Source of the DNA: Auxenochlorella pyrenoidosa
Lineage: Eukaryota; Chlorophyta; Trebouxiophyceae; Chlorellales; Chlorellaceae
NCBI GenBank assembly: GCA_001430745.1
Contig: KQ482041.1
Location: 1,427,034 to 1,439,666, forward strand
DNA length: 12,633 nucleotides
Direction of reading: 5' to 3'
Below the pieces are notes generated by a model. The model was not told the origin of the DNA, ran no database searches, and was given only the letters and a program-made list of their open reading frames with translations. Within the stretch, counting starts at the first letter, position 1. Each line of letters opens with the position of its first letter. This document shows, piece by piece, positions 1-8,598 of this stretch. A program made the translations under genes and the position numbers.

Positions 1-3000
1 CAGCTCCTTGAGCTGGGTGAGGTGCTCCAGGCTGAGCCGGGGGTCCCAGCCGTGCTGCGGGTCGGGCCCGGGCGCAAAGCTGGGCCAGGAGTTGCGGTCG
101 GCGACGTCGGCCTCCTCCGCCGCGGCGCCGCACATATCCAGAGAGGTGAGGCCGGGGGGCAGCTGGCTGCGCGGAGGGCGGGGGCGCACAGAGGGCGGCA
201 GCGCATGGGAGGCGGCACGGCGGGCGGGCGGCAGGGGCGCGGCGAAGCGCCCTGACTGCCGCTGGCAGCAGTTGGGCAGGCGGGCGGGCAGGGAAACGCA
301 GGCCGGAGTGCAGGGCAGGGCAGAGGCCTGGCGGAGCCGCAGCTCCGCCCAACAAACACACCCCAACTCCCTCCCTCACCACACGGCCCCCAGGCTGTCC
401 TGTTGTGGCAGCACATAGCACTCCAGCCGCCGCAGCTCTGGGTACGCCTGCGCAGGGGGCCCGCCACAGGCAGCCCAGGCTGGGCAGCAGCAGGGAGACC
501 GTTCCAGCCAGGGACTAGCCCAGGACACGGCTGCTAAGCCCACGCAGGCGCCTGAAGCGCTGCCCTCATTCCCCATCGTCTGGCCGCGTCTGGTGGAGCC
601 TCGCCTTTTGCGCGCCTTGCCATGCCCGCCCATCGCACGACCCCCCCCGCTCACCAATCCCCACCCCCCACCCCCCAACACACACACACCACCCCTGTCC
701 CTGACCCCTCACCCCCAGCTGCAGGCTGCTGAACAGGTCCAGCCCCTGCAGCCAGGCCAGGGAGGCCCCGCAGCGCCGCTGGAAGTCCTCGCTGTTCAGC
801 AGCGCCTCCAGCTCCCCCCGCTCCACCGCCTCCAGCGACAGCCCCCCCACCGACGCCTCGCTCAGAAGGTAGCTCATCTGCTCCTCGCTCAGCCCGTAGC
901 AGAAGCCCAGCACCTGCGGGCGGGGCGAGGCGGGGCGCGCCCGGGGCGGGAGGAGGCGGCTGGGGCGTGCGCGATGCTGCGCCCGCCGGTGCCGAGCACT
1001 CGTGCCGCACCCCCCAGCCTGCGCAGCCCCACCTGCGGCTCCTCTGGCCGGTAGCGGTGCAGCCGCACGGTCACGCCGTCGGTGAGGCCCAGCTCCTCAT
1101 CCGTCTCTGCAGCCGCAGGCACCAAAGGGGGGGGGGCGCTGTGAGCAGCGGGTGCTTGCATGGCATGCGGCGGGTCGGCAGAGGCAGGCAGCGCAGAGGC
1201 AGGCACCTTGCGTGCATGATGCATGATGGCCCCAGTTTGCTACATGTCGGCGCGCGCTTCTGGCGTAGGGAGCTGGGCCAGGGGAAAGAGCTGCATCGCA
1301 ACGCAGGCCATACCACACAAGCATGTTCGTCGCTAGTAGGTGCAGCGGCAAATAGTGGGCACATTGTGGCCTGAACCACAGCGATGACATGTCAACAGCA
1401 AGGCAGGTCTGGATGAGTGTGCGCCTGGCAGCCGCCACCCACGTATGTCGTCCGGGTTGTAGATGCAGCCCAGGGAGCGGAAGTGGCTGGTCTGCAGCTC
1501 GGCCGCCAGCGTCACAATGTGCACCGCCTCCAGCACCTCGGGCTGCAGGCAGGGCTCAAGAGTGTGCGAGTTGCAGCGGCGCGCAAGCGAGCTCCCACAA
1601 GCCCCCCCCCCCCCCCTCCAAACGCGAACCGAACTGTGTGTCACCGAAGTGTGGTGTTGGTGAGTGGGGGCCCAGGAGGCGTGCTGCCTGGTGCGCCACA
1701 CGGCGCTGCGCCACAAGCAGGCGGGTGGCAACCACCGGTCTGCGCCCTGCCAGGCAGCACTCTGACCGCGCACAAGCGCGACACGTGGAGGGAGGCGCAG
1801 TGCCACTGCAGCCCAGCAGCGTGCCTGATACAGGGCATCCGGGATGCGGCGCGCGTACTGCGGCGTGCGCAGCTCTGGCGGCAGCACCACCAGCGACACC
1901 TCCTGCGCCACAATGTCCATCTCTGCCACGCAGCCCTGCCTGCAGGGGGGCAGCCGGGGGGAGACAGCGTCCGGCGGCGCTGAGATGGCACAGCGCACGC
2001 ACCTGCCAACAGCCCAGGCTGCTGCCCTGGACACCGGCCGCAGCCGACAACAGCAGCTGGTGGCGCGGCGGCAGCCCTCGGCAGAGCTCACTTGAAGCCT
2101 TCAGCCACCTGCTTGAACACGTCGCCGGCACCCTCCTGGGCCAGGACCTCCAGGGCAGGCGTGTCGATAGTGATCAGCTTTTCCACCTGCACAGCAGGCG
2201 CAGCAGGCGCGGCAGCGGGCCTCTCAGCGTCGAGCAGTCACCCGCCGGGCGGGCATGTCGAAAGAGGACCCACGCAGTGGGTGCCTGCACCGGGGAGGGC
2301 GGCGCACACAGCGCACACAAGGGGCCTGGCAGCTGCCTGGCTGAGGCAGCCGCCGCATCCCACTCCGCCCCGCCCCGCCCTGGCCGTGCGACACCCCCCA
2401 CCCCCACCCCACCCCCCCACCCCCCACAAGAAACCCAGCCTGCCGACCTGCGAGCACAGCCTGGGCCAGTCCACCAGCAGCTGGGTGGCCGCCAGCGACA
2501 GCTCCTGCAGCCTCAGCCGCTCGGGCAGCGCGAGCGGCAGCGCGGTGTACACGTCCAGGTGCAGCGCCTCGAGCGACGCCGGCAGGCGCGACAGGTCGGC
2601 GGAGCCAAACTCGCGCAGCGACAGATACTTGAGGGAGGCCAGGGGCGCCAGCATGCGGGACTCAAAGCGCTGCAGGTCGGGCTGCTGGCCGGGGCCGCTA
2701 GGCACGGCGGCGTAGTGGTCGCAGCAGAGCTCCAAGACCTGCAGGGTGGGGGGTGGCACGCCCAGCGAACATGGAAGCCGGCAGTTGGGAAGTGCTGAAG
2801 GTCATGGCACACGGAGGCAGTGCCATGTCCAAATAGGGCAGTCTTGTCGCTCAGCGTGGTCCTACCAGCCCTTCCACCCCTGGAAGGGCAGTCCTGTCGG
2901 TTCGTGACTTCCCCAGCCCCCCTGCACGCCCCGTCCCCCCCACCTCGAGCCGCGGGAAGTGGCGGAACTGGGGCCAGCGGCCCGGCACCGCCGTCGCCAC

Positions 3001-3809
3001 CGCCGCGCCCCACAGCCGCGTGAGCACCGCCGAGTTGCGGGCGGCAAAGTCGGGGTGGGTCAGCACCCGGTTGATGGGCATGCCTGCAGGTGGGGGTTGG
3101 GGTGGGGTGGGGTGGGGGGGGGGGTGTTGAGGGCGCAACCGGGGTTGGGGGCAGGCAGCGAGGCCGTGGCCCCGGGCACGCGGTGAGCAGGAGGATCGGT
3201 GGCGCCAGGCCAGCATTGACGGGTACGCCATCTTGCTTGCTTTATCCCCAAGCCACCGGGCGCCCGCTCACCAGGGTTAACTTGCAGGTCTGCAAAGGTC
3301 ATGCGCTGCAGCCAGCGCACCGCCGCCGTGGGCAGCTCCCCAGCCAGGAAGTCGATGTTCAGGCGCAGCGGCGTGGTCAGCGCCGCCTCGCGCCACGCCT
3401 TGCAGACACGCATGAAGGAGGCCAGGGGGCGCGCCAGCGCGTACGCGTCCTGCCGCTCCTCGCCAAGCAGCGCGGCCAGCACCAGGCGCAGCACATCAAT
3501 GGGCAGCGCCGCCTGCGCAGAAGCATGCAACCGTTGGTCATGGCTGTGTTGCACTACCAGCTGTGGTTTCTGCGCCCTCAGAGCAAACCATGGGCGCTGG
3601 GGCCATGCCGCTGGGCATGGCAACAAGAGAGTTGCCGTTGGGCAGGCAGCGGCGGCAGCGGCGGCGGCGGAGTGCGGGACAGCAGGTATGCAGCTGGCGC
3701 TGGGATGTGCTGCATGCAAAGCACAGTTTTGTGCGATCTTCTGGAGAATGCTGGCTGCAAACACAGCGCTGCCAAGCTGTGCGCCGCCGCTGGCCTGCAA
3801 GCGCACCAT
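1..3809 (-). CDS. F-box / leucine-rich-repeat-like protein, 3' end beyond left edge
   Basis: Probable SCF-type E3 ubiquitin-ligase substrate adaptor: an F-box would bind SKP1 and the repeats a target; no target can be inferred. Exons in transcript order: 3512(or 3809)-3272, 3083-2944, 2738-2448, 2186-2092, 1939-1825, 1542-1443, 1106-1033, 913-713, 447-380, 166-1 and on. All junction phases agree, giving 497 open residues from 3512. The F-box lies at the start of the first exon (LPIDVLRLVLAALL, then FMRVCKAWREAA). Leu-rich repeat-like segments follow: LASLKYLSLREFG, LPASLEALHLDVY, RLQELSLAATQLL, PELRRLECYVLP, LPPGLTSLDMC and LEHLTQLKEL. The 5' end is uncertain. ATG 3809 is the nearest upstream in-frame Met with a fair Kozak context, but a perfect acceptor (3515-3513) sits just before the F-box, so a separate start exon is possible. 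The intron after 1825 appears to use a GC donor. The family call is good; orthology is unknown. Confidence 0.8.
1823..1824 (-). other. Probable GC splice donor in the F-box/LRR gene
   Basis: The exon ending at 1825 reads PDALYQ and is followed by CAG|GCACGC, the same nine bases as the DCAF13 GC donor. The acceptor at 1545-1543 continues in phase with PEVLEAVHIV. A GT alternative exists 18 nt downstream (1806-1805), which would add six residues (ARCWAA) in frame, so this case is weaker. Confidence 0.5.
2394..2426 (-). repeat. G-run tract just after a splice donor in the F-box gene
   Basis: C-rich on the plus strand, hence G-runs separated by T in the transcript, 20-54 nt into the intron whose donor is at 2447-2446. 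It can form a G-quadruplex in the pre-mRNA. Confidence 0.65.
3092..3124 (+). repeat. GGGGT-rich tract in an F-box gene intron
   Basis: The same motif as at 6063-6103 in another gene, just upstream (in transcript order) of the acceptor at 3086-3084. In the transcript it reads as CCCCA repeats before the exon. Confidence 0.7.
3602..3621. repeat. 8-bp inverted repeat with 4-base loop
   Basis: GCCATGCC and GGCATGGC flank the loop GCTG, a perfect hairpin in the uncertain 5' part of the F-box gene. It resembles the CATGCC palindrome at 5705-5718. Confidence 0.6.
3709..3722. repeat. 14-bp repeat GCTGCATGCAAAGC, copy 1
   Basis: An exact copy of the 14-mer also at 3864-3877. The core TGCATGCA is palindromic. 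It lies upstream of the F-box-encoding exon; if ATG 3809 is the real start, this copy is inside N-terminal coding sequence (residues near LHAA), otherwise in the 5' leader or an intron. Confidence 0.7.
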
Positions 3810-3863
3810 TTCGGCGCTTCCAGATGCCCGCGGTCGCAACCACTGATGTTTAGGACGTAAAAA

Positions 3864-3877
3864 GCTGCATGCAAAGC
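3864..3877. repeat. 14-bp repeat GCTGCATGCAAAGC, copy 2
   Basis: Exact second copy, 155 bp from the first, in the presumed promoter/leader of the F-box gene. Its last three bases overlap the first copy of the AGCTACTGTAG repeat. Confidence 0.7.
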
Positions 3878-3885
3878 TACTGTAG
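3875..3885. repeat. 11-bp repeat AGCTACTGTAG, copy 1
   Basis: An exact 11-mer repeated at 3955-3965. The CTAC-N-GTAG core is palindromic around one central base, as expected for a dimeric DNA-binding protein site, though no factor is identified. Confidence 0.6.
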
Positions 3886-3954
3886 GCTGAACGACCCTCC
3901 CCCTGTTGCCTATTCTCCATGCGCTGGCGGTGAGCATCTGCGTACTCCAAGCAC

Positions 3955-3965
3955 AGCTACTGTAG
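3955..3965. repeat. 11-bp repeat AGCTACTGTAG, copy 2
   Basis: Second exact copy, 80 bp from the first and just beyond the predicted DCAF13 cleavage site, so it probably lies at the outer edge of the F-box gene promoter. Confidence 0.6.
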
Positions 3966-3981
3966 ACCTGGCTGTCAGGGA

Positions 3982-3986
3982 TTACA
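3982..3986 (-). terminator. Probable polyadenylation signal TGTAA for the DCAF13-like gene
   Basis: On the minus strand TGTAA lies about 170 nt after the TGA of the DCAF13-like gene and is the only TGTAA in its 3' flank before the next gene. TGTAA is the usual polyadenylation signal of chlorophyte algae, normally 10-20 nt ahead of cleavage, so the mRNA probably ends near 3965-3975. This also limits the promoter and 5' UTR of the downstream F-box gene to below about 3970. Confidence 0.55.
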
Positions 3987-4156
3987 GAGGATGTATGAAG
4001 TACAGCCACACCGAAGTGAAGAGGATGTGCCAGGAAGGGTGGGGAAGGGCGGCGGTACACAAGCAAGCGCAAAGAGAGGCAGGGAGAGGGCAAGCAGAAC
4101 GCACGACACAGCGTCGGCAGGCGGCGAAATGGCCCGCCAATACAGCTGCATAGGCA

Positions 4157-7100
4157 TCACTCCAGCTCTGCCACAATCTTCTTCTTGCGTGCCGGCTTGA
4201 CCTTGACTGATCCAGGAGCGCTGCATCCGGGGAGTGCAAGGAGCGCCGGTGAGCGCCGCCTTGCCCCCTCGCAACCTCAACCGCACCGCCTCCTTGCCTC
4301 CCCCCCGAGCCCAGCAGCTGGCTTACCGCCAAGGGCACAGCACCCACGCATTCTTCCTCGTCCTGTCACCGCTGGCCTCGCGACTGCCGAGCATTGCCCA
4401 TGCACCAGCACTGTCACAGACTGTGCGCGCGCGGCCCAGCGCCCCCCACCTGTGCGCGATGCGGTGCTGCGTCTTGCGCCGCTCCGAGTCTATCTGCGTG
4501 CGCCGCAGCTTGGCCGCCTTGTAGATGGGGGCCGGCAGGTGGCGGTGCCGCACGATGCGTGCCACCTCGGGAAGGTGCTTGTGCCGCTCCACCTGCGGGG
4601 GCAGGCACAGCAGGGCCGGCAGGGCGGCAAAGTGAGGGACAGGCGCACGCCGCGGCAGAGCTGCTTAACCAGCGCTGCACAGGGTGTGTGCTGGTTACAG
4701 AAGCATCTTGCGGCGGCACCGGTCTGCTGCAACCAGGGCCGGAGGAAGCAGAGGTGCCGGCAGGCGCGGACCCATCACATGTCTGATGCATTGCTGAACC
4801 AGCGGAGCCGCGGCAGCTTGGCGGGCCACACGGGGCGGCACCCACCAGCGCCTTGTTGTACGCGTGCTTCTTGCGCTCGCGCGGTAGCAGCGTGCCCAGC
4901 TGCTCGCTGGCCTCCGCCTTCCACACCCGCACGTTCATGTCGTCGGAGCCTGGCGGCAGACAGGGGCGGCAGGCGGCAGCAGGGGTGAGGCCGCGCGCCG
5001 GACTCGACGGTTGAAGCGAGGGCGGCCGTGTAGGGTTGGGCAGCCAAGGTCTGGCCCTCAGGCTGTTCAAAGGCAGTACTGCTGGATCCCACCCGCGCGG
5101 CGGGCGCGCCAGGCAGGCAGGGTGCGCCGGGCGCGCGGCCCCTCCCCCGGCGGCCGGCCCACCTGAGAAGACGTAGGATCCATCGCCGCTGAAGCGCACC
5201 GCAAACACGCGCTGCATGCGCTTGGTGTGGTACACGTCGCGCGAGTGACCGCCGTTGAGCGAGTAGATGCGCACTGCGGGGCGGGGCGGGGGTGCGGGCA
5301 CGGGCGGCACGGCGCGGCGCAGCGTCGGCGCCATGAGGAGCATGCGGCGCGCGCTGAGCCAAAAGACTGCGAACCGCAGTCCATGCCATCCTGTCGGCCG
5401 GCTCGGGCTGAGGTCCGCCACGCGCATGCCAGCGGCCCCCCCGCACCCGCAGCCCCCCCGCCCGGCCGCCACTCACCCGACCGGTCGTAGGAGCCGGCCA
5501 CGAACTCGCGGCCGGTGGGCGAGTAGTCGACGTCCATCACCGCCGACACAAAGTCCTGGTGCATGCACGAGGCCGAGGCCAGGCGGCGCATGTCGTACGT
5601 GTACAGGCAGCAGTCTTCGTTGGCAGCTGCAGGGGGGGGGGAGCAGCCGGTGTGCGTGTGTGCGGTGTGGTGGTAGTGGGAAGGGATCTAGGGGAGTTGG
5701 TCCGCATGCCATGGCATGGAGAGCAGCAAGCGCAGGCACAGGCAGGGGCCAGCCCAGCTGGGGCCCTGGGCACGAGGCAGCGGCAAGGCGGCGGCGCCTG
5801 CCCCGGCCGCCTGGGCAGGGGCGCTTCATGGACTGCACGGCGGGGCGGCTGCACGCGGGAGAGGGGGCGGCTGCGTGGGGGGGGGTGCGTGCCTACCCGT
5901 GAAGTTGAACGCCTCCATGGGGTTCCAGGCGATGGCGTTGGTGCGCGTCTGCATGACCAGCTTGCGGATGGGTGTGGAGGAGCGCAGGTCGTAGAGCGCA
6001 ATGCCGCGGTCGCTGCCGGTGGTGGCAAACACGTCGGGCTCGGCGGGATTGAACCGCACTGCGGGTGGGGGGGTGGGGTGGGGTGGGGTGTGGGTGGGGG
6101 GGGCCAGGTGGCTGGGCGCTCGCAGTGGGTGCAGTAGAGCCGGGGCCGGGCGGGCAAGGCCCAGGAAGGGGTAGGGGGTTGGGGTGGGGAGCCGCCAAGC
6201 AGCGCTGGGTGCTCCAAACGGCTGGGCAGATGGCAAGGGAGCGTCGGCTCATGCCAGAGACAGCAGCTTGCACCCGGCGGGCCCCCTGGCTCTGACACCA
6301 CCCCCGGGAAGTGCACAGCTAAATGCGGGAGTCCAGGTGGCCGCATGCGCCTGCATGCTGCGCACACCCGGCCGTCTGCGTGTCCCCTCCCGCCAGCCCC
6401 ACAGCGGCGCCTGCGCCCCAGCCACCCACCCGACGTGATGGTATCTGCCCCCCAGCTGAACGACTGCACCGGCTCGCTGCGCTCGTGGTCCCAGATCTCC
6501 ACCGCCGCCCCGCCTGTGGCAAACTGCTGCCGCCCCCAGTGGTGGTCCACCGAGCGGAAGGCGTACCTGCACGGGGGGGGGGCGCCGCGTGGGGGCAGGG
6601 GGTTATCAAGAGGCAGGGCAGAGGGGGCTTGCCAAGGGCGCCAGCGGGGCAAGGCACGAGGCAGGCAGGCGTCGGCGGCCGCTGCAGTCCTGCTGCATCG
6701 TCTTGCAGGCCCGCAGGCTTCTAGGCCGGCGCGCAGCCATGGGAACCGTGACAAGGCGAGGTTCCTGCAAGCCACAGGCACGAATGCCGACCACACGGCG
6801 GCGGCACGGCCACTCACTTCCCCGAAAACTCGAGCACCGGGTGCGCATCCTCAACGATGGGTCCTCCCTCAAAGGGCGCAAATGGCACCTGCAACACAGC
6901 CGCAGGCACCATGTTGAGGCCCGGCAGAGGCGGCCCCGAGGCCCGGCCGCCCTGCGCCGCCCACCGCTCCCCCAGATCAAGCAGCGCCCGCAGCATGGCG
7001 GCACGGGTGCGGCTACACGCGCCTGGGCTCGCCCTAAGCAGCCTGGCGCACCCAACCCCCGGCCCACGCAGCACCCTAGGGTTCCCCTGCGCCATCGCTG

Positions 7101-7900
7101 GTCCGTGCGCAGCCGTGGTGGCGCCGCCTGCCCCGGCCCCCCTGCAGGCTCCCCACGCTCGCCTTCCACAGCTTGACGGTGCAGTCGGTGCTGCAGGTGA
7201 CGCAGGCCTCCCCATCAGGCGTCACGCTGATGCCCTTGACCGCTGCCGTGTGCCCCACCAGGCGCCGCAGGCAGCGCCGCGCGGGCACGTCCCACAGCCG
7301 CACGTCGCCGTCGGCGGAGCCGGAGAGCAGCGAGTTGAGGCGGCGCGGGTTGCGGGCCAGGCAGGTGATGCCGTCGTCGTGCGTGAGGGCCGCCAGGAAG
7401 GGCTTGGCAAACACGCGGTCCAGCTTGGCTGCAGGCGGAGGGGGCCAGGGGGGGGGCAGCCATGGCGGGCTCGGGCGGGGGAGCACCGCACAACAAGCAG
7501 CGGCTGGCGACCGCAAGGGCCGGCGGTGCAGCAGGAGCAGCAGCAGGGGCGCAAGTGAGGTGCGGGGCCTTTGAACCGAACCGCAAGGGGCGGCCCTGTC
7601 GGCGGGCGGCCGGTGCCCGCGTGCCTGCATTCAGCGCGCGAGTGTACTCCTTGGCCTTCTCGAAGGGGTGCAGCGCCGGGTCTAGGTTGCGGTGCACCTG
7701 CCAGAGGGCGGGGCCCGGCGGTGTGCGACGGCGTCAGCACTGGTACAGGAGCCCCCGCGCCACGTGTCTGCTCATCCGCGATGTACGAGTGCAAAGGGCC
7801 ACAGGGCTGGGCACGCCAGGCACTGCCGCACCTTTTGCACGTCCTGTGCACGCTCCCGCGTCGCCTCTTCCTCCGACCGATTGATCGTCTTAACCTTCAT
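4157..7900 (-). CDS. DCAF13: DCAF13 / Sof1-family WD40 protein (WDSOF1), complete
   Basis: Nucleolar U3 snoRNP / small-subunit processome protein needed for 18S rRNA maturation; in animals it is also a CUL4-DDB1 substrate receptor (family knowledge). Eleven exons in transcript order: 7900-7832, 7697-7625, 7428-7157, 6888-6818, 6566-6430, 6058-5897, 5626-5477, 5273-5163, 4949-4846, 4592-4450, 4220-4157. They total 1356 nt, giving 451 residues plus TGA, close to human DCAF13 as remembered (445). Landmarks are the N-terminal MKVKTINR, DPALHPFE and RVFAKPFLAAL (about 53-63), WD repeats from about 50 to 360 (SVDHHW 167-172, IALYDLR 227-233, NAIAWNPMEAF, DVDYSPTGREFV, VYHTKRMQ, GSDDMNVRVWKA), and a C-terminal Sof1 domain with RHRHLP (398-403) and the basic tail PARKKKIV (440-447). 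ATG 7900 was chosen because MKVK is the family N-terminus; the frame stays open upstream to 7987. Intron 2 (7624-7429) needs a GC donor to keep the conserved RALNAAKLDRVF join. No domain is missing. Confidence 0.95.
5705..5718. repeat. 14-bp perfect palindrome CATGCCATGGCATG
   Basis: A perfect 14-bp palindrome in the DCAF13 intron 5896-5627, built from two overlapping GCATGCC/GGCATG units with an NcoI-type CCATGG centre. It is intronic and no function is assigned. Confidence 0.7.
6063..6103 (+). repeat. GGGGT-rich tract (G-quadruplex-capable) in a DCAF13 intron
   Basis: Repeated GGGGT units on the plus strand, next to the acceptor of DCAF13 exon 6. In the transcript this is a C-rich tract standing in for the polypyrimidine tract before CAG at 6061-6059. 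Confidence 0.7.
7623..7624 (-). other. Probable GC splice donor of DCAF13 intron 2
   Basis: Exon 2 ends in codons for RALNA plus one base at 7625; the transcript then reads CAG|GCACGC. The acceptor CTGCAG at 7429 gives a first partial codon restoring RALNAAKLDRVF, the order expected for this family. No GT nearby gives that join: one upstream GT would delete YTRALNA, and downstream GTs would add an unconserved stretch. Confidence 0.75.
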
Positions 7901-8189
7901 GTTGTGAGCCTGCCCCTGCCGGGGCGACTCTGGTGTACTCCAGACGCTTGAGCGCTCTGCAGAGTGAGCCAAGGAGAAGGGCACCAAGAGAGGCAGCAGT
8001 GAGCAGCGGCAGTGGCAGCAGCGGCGGCAGCCTGCTGCCAGCGGCGGCGCTACCCAAGCGGCATCGTCCTATGTGCTGCATCGATCCTGCAGACGCAGTT
8101 GAGGCCCCCGACCAGAGGCATGCTCGCCTGCAGGGGCACTGCGGGACCAAGCTTGGCGCTCGCTCACTCCAGGATGTCGCGCCTACTAC

Positions 8190-8200
8190 TGCTGCTTAAG
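8190..8200. repeat. 11-bp direct repeat TGCTGCTTAAG, left copy
   Basis: An exact match to 8588-8598. Similarity continues imperfectly (AGCACCCAGAA here, GCACAGAA there). It contains the palindrome CTTAAG. The pair brackets the AT-richer part of the divergent intergenic region. Confidence 0.6.
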
Positions 8201-8536
8201 AGCACCCAGAAATTCTATTGAATATGCCGGAAATAGAAACAGGAACAGCGAGCTGAGGCGCGCCCGCCACGGCAGGATGCCCGCTGGAGCTGTCGAAAAC
8301 GTACAGAAAGGAGCTTATGAAATGTGATGACGCCGAGCAAAGTCAAGAACAGATGCATGCACCCCGGTGTGGGATGCTGCCGCCGCTGGCGGCCGCCCAT
8401 TTTAGCGCAAAGCTCGTGTGTGCCAGGGCCAGAGGGGAGCCTCTGTTCAAGGTTCGGTATCAGGAAAGCAAATCAACGAAGCACACGCTGAATCAAGGGA
8501 TGCAAACACTTGTATGTTAATCTGCCAACCAAGAAA

Positions 8537-8542
8537 CACGTG
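8537..8542. promoter_or_regulatory. G-box (CACGTG)
   Basis: A perfect CACGTG palindrome in the AT-richer middle of the divergent intergenic region, about 0.57 kb from the LSD1-like ATG and 0.64 kb from the DCAF13 ATG. In plants and algae bZIP and bHLH proteins bind this core. A hexamer can occur by chance, so only location supports function. Confidence 0.3.
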
Positions 8543-8587
8543 CGCTCAGGCTCCAAGGCGGTGCACTGGCGGAGTAACCAGCATCCG

Positions 8588-8598
8588 TGCTGCTTAAG
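8588..8598. repeat. 11-bp direct repeat TGCTGCTTAAG, right copy
   Basis: Right copy of the pair, 398 bp from the left copy. No inverted termini or poly-A tail were seen on the bracketed segment, so it is not called a mobile element. Confidence 0.6.

Larger units (their letters stand above)
3810..4156 (-). promoter_or_regulatory. Short DCAF13 3' UTR and promoter/5' UTR of the F-box gene
   Basis: This 347-bp gap between two same-strand genes holds the DCAF13 3' UTR (4156 to about 3970) and the start region of the F-box gene (about 3970 to 3810). It contains no recognisable coding sequence; the F-box reading frame is open up to 3950, but an ATG there would leave almost no promoter. Two duplicated short motifs lie in or beside it (listed separately). 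Confidence 0.5.

Noticed and set aside
380..447. Stop codon TGA right after LGAVW read as the end of the F-box gene
   Set aside because: GTGAGG at 379-374 is a strong donor; splicing to 166 restores frame and continues with the LRR-like LPPGLTSLDMC, so the TGA is intronic.
1389..2798. 469-codon plus-strand open frame antisense to the F-box gene
   Set aside because: It is low-complexity Pro/Ala/Gly/Gln sequence without a domain and runs across exons and introns of the minus-strand gene. Long stop-free shadows are expected at this GC content.
3810..3950. F-box protein start at ATG 3950
   Set aside because: It would leave almost no promoter after the predicted DCAF13 polyadenylation site near 3970 and would include the duplicated regulatory-like motifs in coding sequence.
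5537..6817. 426-codon minus-strand open frame taken as one exon
   Set aside because: Only 6566-6430 (YAFRSVDHHW to TITS) is coding in this frame. The rest is intron and out-of-frame reading of the neighbouring DCAF13 exons.
7901..7987. Longer DCAF13 N-terminus starting at ATG 7987
   Set aside because: The family N-terminus is MKVK, which matches ATG 7900; the extra 29 residues look like translated leader.
8201..8587. Mobile element (MITE, SINE or solo LTR) between the 11-bp repeats
   Set aside because: No terminal inverted repeats, TG...CA ends or poly-A tail are visible; the case is kept only as a finding to check.
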